NCBI GenBank assembly: GCA_002239105.1 | Contig: MPNQ01000023.1 | Coordinates: 1-49,024 of the forward strand | Source: a marine group bacterium Sva0996 bin134 | Lineage (GTDB): Bacteria > Actinomycetota > Acidimicrobiia > Acidimicrobiales > Bin134 | Direction: 5' to 3' | Length of the DNA: 49,024 bases | Part shown: positions 1 through 8,596 of the stretch, one piece after another | Layout of the letters: each line of letters begins with the position of its first letter | Position numbering within the stretch: position 1 is the first letter of the stretch | Translations under genes and position numbers: made by a program | Notes under the pieces: generated by a model | Told to the model about the DNA's origin: nothing | Seen by the model: only the letters and a program-made list of their open reading frames with translations | The model's database searches: none

Positions 1-5
1 TGTTC

Positions 6-2159
6 ATGGACAAGGTCTTGTCGGAGCGAGCCGAGTTCGGCTGGGATTCGACGCAAACTGTGGTCGAAGATCGGATGGCCAATGCCCGGTCACTAATAGC
101 AGTTGCTAGCCATTGGGGAGAGCAACTCGCCGACGTGGTCTCGTCGGCGATGGGCCGAACCATGACCATTGGCCGACCTAAGTTGCACTGGGCTGAAGGA
201 TTCCCGAGAAGTGACTTATGGGTGGACTGGAGAGCCAAGGAAGCTTCCGGTTTGGGCATCAGAGTATGGGTGAACCATCGCGGCGCAGCAGTGGCATTGC
301 GCCCTGGGGCAACTCCCAAGGGGTGGTGGGACAAGGTTGTGCCAGTTCTTTCCGAGGCCGAATTCGATGGCTGTCAAGTACTGGGCGGGTCCGACTCCCA
401 AATCGGAGAGGATGTCGGCCTTTTAGGAGCGCATGGAGCAGAGTTCGTCTACGGGAAGTGGGTTGACCGGGAGTCACTAGCCAACGTCGACCTTGGAGTG
501 ACTGTCGCAGACGTGTCGGCCAAATTGAGACCATTGTTTGAAGAGCTGCTAGGCCTCGCGACAGGCAAGCCCACCTCTCAGGCAATCCGAGAGGATGACC
601 CGTTGGAACCGCTGATCAACGAGTTTCTGGCCGAGCGCAAGTACCCAACACCTTCTGATGAAGAACATCGTGCGGATAGACAGCGACTTGCGGAAGTTCT
701 GGCCGCAGATGCAATTGCGTTGGCCGACATAGATGAGATTCGTCGGATTTGCACAGGGAGCCGGTATGGCAACCCTGGCCCTATGTCTGGCTTGCACCGT
801 TCATTTCGAGACGCTAGCGCTGCGGAGTACGACCGCATGATTGACACGCTGCGTTACCTATGTTGGGACAAAGAGACTGATGCCAAGCGCATTGATCGGG
901 TCCTTACCGACGAGGATATGCGGATACCTGGGCTTGGTGAATCAGTGATCATGAAGCTGTTGGCGATCACGCATCCCGAGAGTTATCTGCCGATCTTCCC
1001 CTATAGCGGGCCAGCGGGAAAGCGTCTCAAGCTTCAACTCCTCAAGTTTGAGGAACCTGCTGGCACCCGCGGCGAGATTCAGGTTGAATCCAACAGGCTG
1101 CTCTATACCCGCCTTGAGCCGTACTTTCCAGGTGATCCATGGGGCATGTCACGGTTCCTGTACTGGTTCCGCGACCGGGATGAAGAGTCCGAGATCGAGG
1201 GTGGTCGAGACTTTGTTGCCGAACTTGCTGACGAGCTACTCATTGACCGGAGTTTCCTAGACGATGTGATTGTCTTGTTGGAGGACAAGGGGCAAGTAAT
1301 CTTCTATGGCCCGCCAGGCACGGGCAAGACGTACCTAGCCCGCAAGCTGGCTGAAGTCCTCGCTCCCGACCCGAGGCGGCGAGCGTTGGTCCAGTTTCAT
1401 CCTTCGAGTTCGTACGAGGACTTTTTTGAGGGTTACCGCCCCGAAGCCGACGTTGACGGAGACATGTCCTATCGGCTCACTCCCGGCCCCCTTGCACTGA
1501 TGGCGGCACGAGCCGCCGAAGCACCGGGGCGGCGACACGTGATGATCATCGACGAGATCAATCGGGCCAACCTGCCCAAGGTCTTCGGGGAGATGCTGTT
1601 CTTGCTCGAATACCGAGGAGAGAGTGTGCGCACGCTCTATCGGCCCGATGATGCATTCGAGCTCCCTCAAGATCTCTGGTTCATCGGAACCATGAACACT
1701 GCCGACCGCTCGATTGCTCTGATTGACGCTGCCCTACGCCGTCGATTCCACTTCATCCCGTTCTTTCCCAACCAGGGTGCTGTGCAGGGGCTGCTCGAAC
1801 GATGGATCAAGAGACATCATGGGGAAGGCGCACGCTGGGTGTGGGAGTTGGTCGCCCAGGTCAATGACGAGCTCATAGCGGCTCTAGGCGGACCTCATCT
1901 GCAAATTGGCCCAAGTCATTTCATGAAGGAAAACCTCGATGAAGCGGCGGTAAGGCGTATCTGGCAGTTCAACATTGAGCCGTTCATTGAGGATCAGTTC
2001 TTTGGTGACACTCAGCAGATCGAGCGTTTCCGATTCGAAGCCGCACTCGAGCGCTATCAGGAACGGTCAGGGGAGAATGATCAATCTGTGCAGCCTCCGA
2101 CCGCTGAGGAGAGTGGTGAAAGCGGTGGCGAGGGTGGCGTCGCAGCTGAAGGGGCGTGA
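6..2159 (+). CDS. mcrB: McrB-like AAA+ NTPase of a McrBC restriction system
   Basis: Motor subunit of a modification-dependent restriction system. In the McrBC family the AAA+ ring hydrolyses GTP to translocate DNA and drive the McrC nuclease. The Walker A motif GPPGTGKT is at residues 435-442, the Walker B region VMIIDEIN at about 512-519, a GTMNTADRS sensor segment at 561-569, and an arginine-rich ALRRRF just after. The 430 residues before the AAA+ domain are not a module I recognise; in this family the N-terminus sets target specificity. The ATG at position 6 is the first start inside the window, but the frame is open to the edge, so the true start may lie further left. The stop overlaps the GTG of mcrC (GTGA), as in a coupled operon. 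The acidic, glycine-rich C-tail (about 690-717) looks like a flexible linker. Confidence 0.85.
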   Translation: MDKVLSERAEFGWDSTQTVVEDRMANARSLIAVASHWGEQLADVVSSAMGRTMTIGRPKLHWAEGFPRSDLWVDWRAKEASGLGIRVWVNHRGAAVALRPGATPKGWWDKVVPVLSEAEFDGCQVLGGSDSQIGEDVGLLGAHGAEFVYGKWVDRESLANVDLGVTVADVSAKLRPLFEELLGLATGKPTSQAIREDDPLEPLINEFLAERKYPTPSDEEHRADRQRLAEVLAADAIALADIDEIRRICTGSRYGNPGPMSGLHRSFRDASAAEYDRMIDTLRYLCWDKETDAKRIDRVLTDEDMRIPGLGESVIMKLLAITHPESYLPIFPYSGPAGKRLKLQLLKFEEPAGTRGEIQVESNRLLYTRLEPYFPGDPWGMSRFLYWFRDRDEESEIEGGRDFVAELADELLIDRSFLDDVIVLLEDKGQVIFYGPPGTGKTYLARKLAEVLAPDPRRRALVQFHPSSSYEDFFEGYRPEADVDGDMSYRLTPGPLALMAARAAEAPGRRHVMIIDEINRANLPKVFGEMLFLLEYRGESVRTLYRPDDAFELPQDLWFIGTMNTADRSIALIDAALRRRFHFIPFFPNQGAVQGLLERWIKRHHGEGARWVWELVAQVNDELIAALGGPHLQIGPSHFMKENLDEAAVRRIWQFNIEPFIEDQFFGDTQQIERFRFEAALERYQERSGENDQSVQPPTAEESGESGGEGGVAAEGA

Positions 2160-3352
2160 GCCAGTCCATCGAACTCGCTGAATACGAGTCGACAATAGTT
2201 CGGCTCGCTCCTGACCAGGCGCGTCGCGTGGCCTCTGCCGGGAAGGGGATCTTTGACCTTCAGCTAGCAGAAAGCCCTGGCGACTATTCGATCACGGCCC
2301 AGAACATGGTGGGCACGCTGGTAGTCGACGATTTCCGAGTCCTCATACGCCCCAAGATCCGCCCTGAGAATCTCTTCCTTCTGCTTGAGGTTGGTCTCGC
2401 ATCCGATGCATGGAGGCGAGAAGCATTCGAATATGCCACCAGCTCTGACCTCCTGCCCTCGATTGTTGCGTTCTATGCCCGGATTCTGGAGACAACGCTG
2501 GCCCGAGGTGTGCTCCGGTCGTACCGGCATGAGGAAGACCGGCTGATCACCCTGCGGGGCCGGATCGATATGACGGCCCAATTCCGCCAGGCGGGGATCC
2601 AGCTTCCTGTGGCCTGTCGCTTCGATGAGTACACGCCGGACATTGCCGAGAATCGCTATGTGAAAGCCGCGGCGCGCCTGGCACTACGAGTCCCAAGAGT
2701 GGCTGCGGAGGACCGGCGTCGGCTCCTTCAACAGGTCGTCGCCCTTGAAGATGTTGCTGATCACTCCGTCAAGGCCGATGAATACGATCAGATATCTGTC
2801 ACTCGCTTGAATGCCCACTATCAGCCAGCGTTGCGCCTTGCTCGACTCTTGTTGGAGAACCTGACGCTGGTCGATCAACGCGGCGACCACTCTGCTTCGT
2901 CGTTCTTGGTCGATATGAACAAGTTGTTTGAGGACTTTGTCACGCAACGGCTGCGGCGGGAGCTTCGTGGTCGACTCGAAGTGCTGAGCCAGTTCGGCAC
3001 TCATCTGGCCGAGGGGCGCCAAGTGCCGATCCGTCCTGATCTTGTGTTCCGGAAACGGGGCAGAGAGGTCTTAGTCTCCGACATCAAGTACAAGCTGACT
3101 GGCGACGCTCAAGCCCGAACGTCGGACTATTACCAGCTTCTTGCCTATACCACGGCACTCGACCTTTCTGAGGGCCTCTTGATCTACTGCCTCGCTGGCG
3201 GCGGCCGTCCTGAAGGGATGGTGACCGTCAGGCATGCCGGAAAACGGCTACACACCTATGCCATCGACCTCACTGGTCCGTCCAATGCGGTGGAAGCTGC
3301 AATCGCCGACCTTGCTAGCCGGATTGAGGGACGAGCTCGGGTGGCTGCCTGA
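2156..3352 (+). CDS. mcrC: McrC-like nuclease subunit of a McrBC restriction system
   Basis: Endonuclease partner of McrB. The 398-residue protein has the McrC layout: an N-terminal beta-rich region, a helical middle, and a C-terminal PD-(D/E)XK fold. The likely catalytic residues are D295 in RPDLVF, then D309 and K311 in DIKYK. The GTG start overlaps the mcrB stop by four bases, so translation is probably coupled and the two subunits made together. Family members cut DNA carrying modified cytosines or other modified bases; the modification recognised here cannot be read from the sequence. No methyltransferase gene sits beside it, which fits a type IV system. Confidence 0.85.
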   Translation: MSQSIELAEYESTIVRLAPDQARRVASAGKGIFDLQLAESPGDYSITAQNMVGTLVVDDFRVLIRPKIRPENLFLLLEVGLASDAWRREAFEYATSSDLLPSIVAFYARILETTLARGVLRSYRHEEDRLITLRGRIDMTAQFRQAGIQLPVACRFDEYTPDIAENRYVKAAARLALRVPRVAAEDRRRLLQQVVALEDVADHSVKADEYDQISVTRLNAHYQPALRLARLLLENLTLVDQRGDHSASSFLVDMNKLFEDFVTQRLRRELRGRLEVLSQFGTHLAEGRQVPIRPDLVFRKRGREVLVSDIKYKLTGDAQARTSDYYQLLAYTTALDLSEGLLIYCLAGGGRPEGMVTVRHAGKRLHTYAIDLTGPSNAVEAAIADLASRIEGRARVAA

Positions 3353-3389
3353 CCGACTGGGAGGGGCTTGCGACTGACGATTTTCCCAC

Positions 3390-3395
3390 TAGGTT
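3390..3395 (+). promoter_or_regulatory. Possible -10 hexamer (TAGGTT) before the GcvT-like gene
   Basis: TAGGTT lies 9 nt before the ATG at 3405 in the 52-nt gap after mcrC. A GAGG just after it could instead serve as a ribosome site. Weaker than the other TANNNT sites in this window. Confidence 0.3.
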
Positions 3396-3404
3396 GAGGT
3401 CCTT

Positions 3405-4589
3405 ATGGCGGGGGATAGGCACTACTACATTGAGGCGTTTGAGACGGTCGAGTTCAGTTCTTATCGGCAGTATCTGTCGCCGTTTGCTGATCGGTATGCC
3501 ACTGATCAGACGATCTTCGGCTTGTACTGCGGTCGTCTGTGTCCGCTGAAGGCGTCCCACGAAGAGGATCCGATTCCTAGGTATTGGAAATTGCGCAATG
3601 GCGTTTTGTTGTACGACGTTCCGGAACAGCCGATTGAGATCGTGGGACCCGATGCCGTAAGGGTGTTGGAGAAGGTTCTTGTCTGCCAGGCGGAGACGCT
3701 AGGTGTAGGCCGATGCCGTTACGGGCTCGCCTGCTATGAGGACGGCTCGATTGTGATGGATGGCGTGGTCATGCGGCTAGAGGCGGACCGCTACTGGTAT
3801 GTCAAGGCCAATGGAGAGTTCATCAGCTGGCTCAAGGCCGCCGCCATCGGGCTTGATGCCGAGGTCTCAGACCCAGGGTCTCAGGTGCTCCAGATCCAGG
3901 GTCCTAAGTCTTTGGATGTGCTGAACGCCGCCATTGGCGGAGGACTCTCGGCTGACTTTCGGTACTTCCGAGCCGGGTACTTCGACTTGGGCGGTCAGAC
4001 ACTGTGGGTTTCTCGCACCGGATGGACGGGGGAAGTGGGAATCGAGGTCTACAGCAACAGCAGTCCGGAACCGACCGATCACGATGCCCTGTGGGACCAC
4101 TTGTTCGCCAGCGGTGAGCAGTTCGGCATGGAGTTCAGCACCTCTTCATCGATGGGAATTCGCCGTATCGAGGCTGGCATCTTGGACAACGGCAGCGACA
4201 TTGAGGCTGATCTGACTCCGTTCAGCGCCGGTCTCGGGCATTTCGTCAACTTTGACAAGGGTGACTTCATCGGTCGAGCTGCGCTGGAGACCGCCGATCG
4301 CAGCCAGCTCTTACTTGGGCTGGTTTGCCCGACCGCCACCCCAGAAACCTTTATGTCGGTGCACTTTGATAACGCCCCGGCAGGGCACATAACCATCGGC
4401 ACATGGTCGCCCACTCGGGATGAGGGAGTGGGCTACGTGCGCTTCGATCAGCCGTTGCCCGACGACGATTGGGTGGGCAAAACGGTCCAGTTGCAAGACC
4501 ATGATGGCGATCTGCACGAGGCCTCTGTGGAGTTGCTGCCCTTCATCGACAAGGAGAAGCAGCTGCCTCGAGCACGGTGGAATCAGTGA
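3405..4589 (+). CDS. GcvT-family (aminomethyltransferase-like) folate-binding protein
   Basis: A 394-residue protein of the GcvT / YgfZ / dimethylglycine-sarcosine dehydrogenase C-domain superfamily, which binds tetrahydrofolate and handles one-carbon groups. Family-like stretches include LLYDVPEQPIEIVGPDA near residue 70, the central WYVKAN strand, VLQIQGPKS at about 165, and the SRTGWTGEVGIEVY segment at about 198-211. The C-terminal domain has the usual small beta-barrel pattern. The other glycine-cleavage genes (gcvH, gcvP) are absent, so it is more likely a stand-alone demethylase or methyltransferase acting on a small N- or S-methyl compound than a glycine cleavage T protein. A luciferase-like oxidoreductase follows 25 nt downstream and may be co-transcribed. 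Substrate unknown. Confidence 0.75.
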   Translation: MAGDRHYYIEAFETVEFSSYRQYLSPFADRYATDQTIFGLYCGRLCPLKASHEEDPIPRYWKLRNGVLLYDVPEQPIEIVGPDAVRVLEKVLVCQAETLGVGRCRYGLACYEDGSIVMDGVVMRLEADRYWYVKANGEFISWLKAAAIGLDAEVSDPGSQVLQIQGPKSLDVLNAAIGGGLSADFRYFRAGYFDLGGQTLWVSRTGWTGEVGIEVYSNSSPEPTDHDALWDHLFASGEQFGMEFSTSSSMGIRRIEAGILDNGSDIEADLTPFSAGLGHFVNFDKGDFIGRAALETADRSQLLLGLVCPTATPETFMSVHFDNAPAGHITIGTWSPTRDEGVGYVRFDQPLPDDDWVGKTVQLQDHDGDLHEASVELLPFIDKEKQLPRARWNQ

Positions 4590-4614
4590 GCGACGGGGCA
4601 GGGGAGTAGCTACC

Positions 4615-5457
4615 TTGCGGTTGGGAATCCATCTTCCTCAGTACGGTCGGGCGGCATCTCCAGATGCCATTGCCCAAATCGCAATGCGGGCTGAGGAGAT
4701 CGGGCTGTCCGACGTGTGGGTCAGCGATCACCTCGTCTTCCCAGCCGACCAGGGATACCCGGCTTCGTATTTGTTCGATCCGCTGCTCACATTGGGATGG
4801 GCCGCGGCGGCCTCTGAGCGGATCGGGCTGGGAACCAGCGTGATGGTGGTGCCCCAGTACCACCCTCTTCATCTGGCCAACAGCCTGGCCAGCCTCGATC
4901 AACTCAGCGGAGGGCGCCTTACCGTTGGCGCTGGCGTGGGGTGGTCGGCTGCCGAGTACGCGGCCCTGGATCAAGAATTTCACACCAGGGGGGCTCGTAT
5001 GAATGAGGCGCTGGAGATTATGCGGTTGGTGTGGTCGGAGTCGCCAGCCACCTACCAGGGGAATCACTACCGGTTTGAAGACATCAAGGTACTGCCCCAG
5101 CCAGCTCACCGGATTCCGATTTGGATCGGCGGAAGCAGCCAACCGGGCTATGACCGGGCGGCTGCGGTAGGCGACGGATTCCAAGGGCTCAGCACTCCAC
5201 CCGAGGAGTTGGCGAGGATCATGACCGGTATCCGGGCGAAACTGTCTGCGGACCACCCCGATGCCCCGTTCACCTTCTCGTATCGCACCGGTTGGGATCC
5301 CCAGGGCATGGATCCCGCACTGATTCGCGATGAGAGAGACCGCTATGGCGAAGCGGGCGTGGAGCACGTGGTGTCGGCCCCATGGAGAACCGATGCCGAT
5401 GCTTGGATCCGCTCCATGGAACTGCTGGTCGAAATCGTGGAACCGGAACTGGATTAG
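4615..5457 (+). CDS. LLM-class (luciferase-like) flavin/F420-dependent oxidoreductase
   Basis: A 280-residue TIM-barrel oxidoreductase of the bacterial luciferase-like superfamily. It begins MRLGIHLPQYG and has the typical SDVWVSDHLVFP, IGLGTSVMVVPQYHPLHLA and LSGGRLTVGAGVGW segments, then an IPIWIGGSS strand near the flavin site. In Actinobacteria such proteins commonly use coenzyme F420; FMN cannot be excluded. I chose the TTG at 4615 because a strong GGGGAG (4601-4606) lies 8 nt upstream and the protein then begins at the first beta strand; the longer ORF would overlap the upstream gene in another frame. Substrate unknown. Confidence 0.8.
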   Translation: MRLGIHLPQYGRAASPDAIAQIAMRAEEIGLSDVWVSDHLVFPADQGYPASYLFDPLLTLGWAAAASERIGLGTSVMVVPQYHPLHLANSLASLDQLSGGRLTVGAGVGWSAAEYAALDQEFHTRGARMNEALEIMRLVWSESPATYQGNHYRFEDIKVLPQPAHRIPIWIGGSSQPGYDRAAAVGDGFQGLSTPPEELARIMTGIRAKLSADHPDAPFTFSYRTGWDPQGMDPALIRDERDRYGEAGVEHVVSAPWRTDADAWIRSMELLVEIVEPELD

Positions 5458-5507
5458 CTGCGGCCAGACAGCGATTTGGCACAGGTCCACTCGCGGGCTT
5501 CAGCCGT

Positions 5508-6824
5508 TTACATCGCCGAGGTGAAGCCGCCCATCTGCTTGGGATCGGCGTCGAAAGATCGCACCATGGCGTGAAGCGAGTAGGAAGCCACTAGCCGGCC
5601 GTCCTGGGAAAAGATGCGCCCTTGGCCTTGCACGTGCCCTCGCCCGGCGTAGATGGCCGGGTTCTCGTAGAGGTGCCAGTCAGCAGCATCGGCATCATCG
5701 TGGAAGGAGATTTCCACGGTCATGGGACCGGTCGACAAGGTCTTGTGGGCCAACGCTTCGGTGATGCCCTGGAAGGGCCGCATCGACGCGCCGATGGTGT
5801 AGTGGGTGGTGGCCTGGGCCAACAAGGCAGCCTGCATGACCGGGGACTCGGGCCGGTCGCGGTAACGCATCCATACGAACAGCTCCGGGGGGCCCACATC
5901 ATCGGGGTCGAAGTTGTAGGCGCCGTCCACCACCCGGATGTCGCGTCCGATCACCTGGAAGTCCCGCAGGGGACACTCCAGCGGACCGGGGACATCAGGC
6001 ATATCCGCGGTAACCCGGTAGACGTCTTCGGCTCCGCTGTCGAGCAGGACCAAGCCCACGGAGCACAGCTTGTCGTGCTGGACGATACGGGTCTCCACGG
6101 TGGAGTAGGTCCGGCCCTGGCGCAGCACGTCCACTTCGACAGCCAAAGGTGAGTCAAACCGGGCCGCACGGGTGAAGACCATTGAAGCCGAAACCACTCG
6201 CTGGTCGGGCACTGTCTTGGATGCCGCCACAATGGCCTGGCCCAAGAGCTGACCGCCCTCGATCACCTGGCGGGGTCGAAAGCGGTCGGGAATGTCCAGA
6301 AATGTGCCCATCGGCGGATCGGGGAACGACGGGCTGGTAAACCGCCCGTCGCCGTCGGGAACCACGTCGATCAGCCGGGCGAGGTCGGCGGCGGTGCCCC
6401 AGACTGGGAAGCGATAGGCCACCACGTCGCCGTCGTCCTCCTCGATTGTCTCCAAGAGGTCGACCTGCACCCGATCGGTGTAGAAAGCGACATGGCCAGC
6501 GAGCCCAGCTACCTCGGGGAACGGCTCGCGATAGGCCCACACCACGTTTTCCTCAGCGTCGTCGCCGACGGTTAGCGACCAGTATTCGGCCTCGCCCTTG
6601 AATGGGCACACGGTGTGGAGATCGGTCTCGGTGAAGTGCTCCCAGGCGACATCACCGATTGGAAAGTACAGCTGGTCTTGGTGATCCGACTCCTTGACAA
6701 TCAAGCAGGCGCCGCTCTCAGCCACCACCGTGCCGTTGAACTGCGCCCGCCCCCGTCCCGACCAAGACACCAGGTCGATGGCATAGCCGGGGTAGCGGTC
6801 CCATGCAGATTCAATCTCGCTCAT
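5508..6824 (-). CDS. DUF427 - acyl-CoA thioesterase II (TesB-like) fusion protein
   Basis: A 438-residue protein with two recognisable parts. Residues about 5-125 look like DUF427, a small beta-barrel domain often found alone (note WSGRGRAQFNGTVVAES and the CPFKGEAEYWSL stretch). Residues about 165-435 form a double-hotdog acyl-CoA thioesterase of the TesB type, which hydrolyses acyl-CoA to free acid and CoA; the second hotdog carries ALLAQATTHYTIGASM and the HDDADAADWHLYE region typical of TesB. The ATG at 6824 is preferred over a longer frame reaching 6995 because TACAGT sits exactly 6 nt upstream and because the longer version would overlap the divergent CoA-transferase gene. The divergent pairing suggests a shared acyl-CoA pathway. 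Confidence 0.8.
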   Translation of the reverse strand: MSEIESAWDRYPGYAIDLVSWSGRGRAQFNGTVVAESGACLIVKESDHQDQLYFPIGDVAWEHFTETDLHTVCPFKGEAEYWSLTVGDDAEENVVWAYREPFPEVAGLAGHVAFYTDRVQVDLLETIEEDDGDVVAYRFPVWGTAADLARLIDVVPDGDGRFTSPSFPDPPMGTFLDIPDRFRPRQVIEGGQLLGQAIVAASKTVPDQRVVSASMVFTRAARFDSPLAVEVDVLRQGRTYSTVETRIVQHDKLCSVGLVLLDSGAEDVYRVTADMPDVPGPLECPLRDFQVIGRDIRVVDGAYNFDPDDVGPPELFVWMRYRDRPESPVMQAALLAQATTHYTIGASMRPFQGITEALAHKTLSTGPMTVEISFHDDADAADWHLYENPAIYAGRGHVQGQGRIFSQDGRLVASYSLHAMVRSFDADPKQMGGFTSAM

Positions 6825-6830
6825 ATTCAG

Positions 6831-6836
6831 ACTGTA
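6831..6836 (-). promoter_or_regulatory. -10 hexamer (TACAGT) for a leaderless DUF427-thioesterase transcript
   Basis: TACAGT ends 6 nt before the ATG at 6824, so transcription would begin at or next to the start codon. No Shine-Dalgarno sequence is visible. Confidence 0.45.
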
Positions 6837-6881
6837 TTGGTAGCGTCGCCGCCACCGGGTAGTAGCAGGAAGAGGCAGCTC

Positions 6882-8099
6882 ATGATTCAACCGATGAAGG
6901 GCATACGCATCCTGGATGTGGCCGATCACACGTTTGTGCCTGCGGCCTCCGCGGTGCTGGCCGACTGGGGCGCCGACGTCATCAAGATCGAGCACGCTCA
7001 GAGGGGCGACGCCGCCCGGGGCCTGGCGTCGAGCGGGGCGCTGGATCTAACCGGACAGGTCCACGCCATCATGGAGCATGCCAACCGTGGCAAGCGCAGC
7101 CTCGGCCTGGATCTCCAGACGGAGGAGGGAATGGCGGTTCTGCACCGGTTGATTGCCATCTCCGATGTCTTCCTGACCAACAAGCCCCCCAATGTGCGCC
7201 AGCGGTTGCACATCACTGAGGAGGAGGTGCGCCCCCACAACGAGAACATCGTGTACGCCGCGGGCACGGCGTGGGGCCACAAGGGGCCAGAAGCAGATCG
7301 GGGTGGTTACGACATGACGTCGTTCTGGGTGAGGTCGGGGGCCGCATTGGGCACTTGGTACACCGACGACGAGCGCATGCCCTCGCAACCGGGGCCGGCT
7401 TTTGGCGACTCAATCGGGGCGATGACCATCGCCGGAGGAATCGCCACTGCCCTGCTTCACCGAGAGCGCACTGGGGAGGCCATCGCCCTAGAGGTGTCGC
7501 TGCTCGGGACCGGCTTGTGGGCCATGGGGGCGGGTGTGGCCATGTCGCATGTGAACAACACGCCATGGCGACCGGTCGATCTCAGCGGGCTCTCCCAGCC
7601 GCTGCTGGGCAACTACGTCACCGCCGATGGATACACCATAAACATCACCTGCCTTCAGCCTCTTCCGTACTGGCAGGAGTTCTGCCGGGTGATCGACCGC
7701 ACTGAGCTGATTGACGACGAGCGATTCGCCACCTATGAGGCGCTGATGGCCAACGCTGGCCCGGCCCGAGACATCGTCAGCGAAGTGGTCACCAGCCGGT
7801 CCCTGGACGAGATCCGGGAGCTGTTCGCCAACTTCTCCGGTCAATGGACACCGGCGCTCGACACGCTGGAAATCATGGATGACCCCCAGGTTTTGGCCAA
7901 CGGCTACGTCCAGGATGCGGTAAACGAAGAAGGGATCCCGTTCAAGCTGGTAGCGGTTCCCGTCCAGTTCAACGGCGAACCCGCCGCGCCGGGAAGGGCA
8001 CCGGGTTTCAACGAGCACGGCGACGAGATCCTCACCGAGAACCTGGGAATGGACTGGGACGACGTTGTCGAACTCAAGTTGAAGGGCGTGGTCACTTAG
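6882..8099 (+). CDS. Family III (CaiB/BaiF) CoA-transferase
   Basis: A 405-residue CoA-transferase of the formyl-CoA transferase / CaiB / alpha-methylacyl-CoA racemase family, which moves CoA between carboxylic acids or epimerises 2-methylacyl-CoAs. It opens with MKGIRILDVADHTFVPAASA and VLADWGADVIKIE, the usual CoA-binding start. The GGYDMTSFW segment places the expected catalytic aspartate at D144. The start at 6882 follows an AGGAAGAGG ribosome site; an alternative ATG lies at 6894. It is divergent from a thioesterase and followed by a SnoaL-like protein and an alcohol dehydrogenase, which together suggest oxidation of an alcohol to an acid and its activation. Specific acids are not identifiable. 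Confidence 0.85.
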   Translation: MIQPMKGIRILDVADHTFVPAASAVLADWGADVIKIEHAQRGDAARGLASSGALDLTGQVHAIMEHANRGKRSLGLDLQTEEGMAVLHRLIAISDVFLTNKPPNVRQRLHITEEEVRPHNENIVYAAGTAWGHKGPEADRGGYDMTSFWVRSGAALGTWYTDDERMPSQPGPAFGDSIGAMTIAGGIATALLHRERTGEAIALEVSLLGTGLWAMGAGVAMSHVNNTPWRPVDLSGLSQPLLGNYVTADGYTINITCLQPLPYWQEFCRVIDRTELIDDERFATYEALMANAGPARDIVSEVVTSRSLDEIRELFANFSGQWTPALDTLEIMDDPQVLANGYVQDAVNEEGIPFKLVAVPVQFNGEPAAPGRAPGFNEHGDEILTENLGMDWDDVVELKLKGVVT

Positions 8100-8105
8100 G
8101 ACGGT

Positions 8106-8111
8106 TAGGGT
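8106..8111 (+). promoter_or_regulatory. -10 hexamer (TAGGGT) before the SnoaL-like gene
   Basis: TAGGGT lies 8 nt before the GTG at 8120, directly after the CoA-transferase stop. It suggests a second, leaderless start of transcription inside the cluster. Confidence 0.4.
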
Positions 8112-8119
8112 GAACAGCC

Positions 8120-8596
8120 GTGGAACCTGACGTGCAAGCACTGGCCGACGAGCGAGCGGTGATCAACCTCGTGTCGCAATACTGCTGGTCGCTCGATGCC
8201 AAGAACTTCGAGGAGTTGCGCAACGTATTCACCCCCGACGCGTTCGCGATTTTGGGTGGCACGGAGTGCCATGGCATCGACGCCATCATCAAGCGCATAT
8301 CGAGCGCCCTCACCCGGCTCGACGTCAGCCACCACTTGGTGGGCAGCCATATGGTCGAAGTAGATGGCGACCAGGCATCCCACAGGTGCTACCTCCAGGC
8401 CCAGCACGTATTGAAGGGCACTGAGGGCGGAGACCTGTGGTTGGTGGCGGGAACCTACGAAGACCAGCTAGTGCGTACCCCCGACGGGTGGCGCATCAAG
8501 CAGCGCATTCTCAGCCGGGTGTGGACCGAGGGCAATCCCAACGTGGCCGCCCCCGACCTCCGACCCGGACAACATCAATCCGGAGGGTCCAAATGA
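8120..8596 (+). CDS. SnoaL-like (NTF2 fold) protein
   Basis: A 158-residue protein with the NTF2/SnoaL cone fold: an N-terminal helix LADERAVINLVSQYCWSLDA, then a segment around FTPDAFAILGG, and a final beta strand with RTPDGWRIKQRIL. Family members include polyketide cyclases, dehydratases, small hydroxylating-dioxygenase subunits and many uncharacterised proteins. No specific active-site set can be assigned. Its last codon overlaps the ATG of the alcohol dehydrogenase (ATGA), and the GGAGGG ribosome site of that gene (8582-8587) lies within this one, so the two are translationally coupled. A role in the same oxidation pathway is inferred. GTG start. Confidence 0.75.
   Translation: MEPDVQALADERAVINLVSQYCWSLDAKNFEELRNVFTPDAFAILGGTECHGIDAIIKRISSALTRLDVSHHLVGSHMVEVDGDQASHRCYLQAQHVLKGTEGGDLWLVAGTYEDQLVRTPDGWRIKQRILSRVWTEGNPNVAAPDLRPGQHQSGGSK

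Noticed and set aside
4543..5490. 315-codon minus-strand frame opposite the LLM oxidoreductase
   Set aside because: No family-like sequence; the plus strand encodes a clear luciferase-like protein with a ribosome site.
5622..6152. Plus-strand ORF of 176 codons opposite the thioesterase
   Set aside because: No recognisable protein and it is antisense to a clear double-hotdog enzyme.
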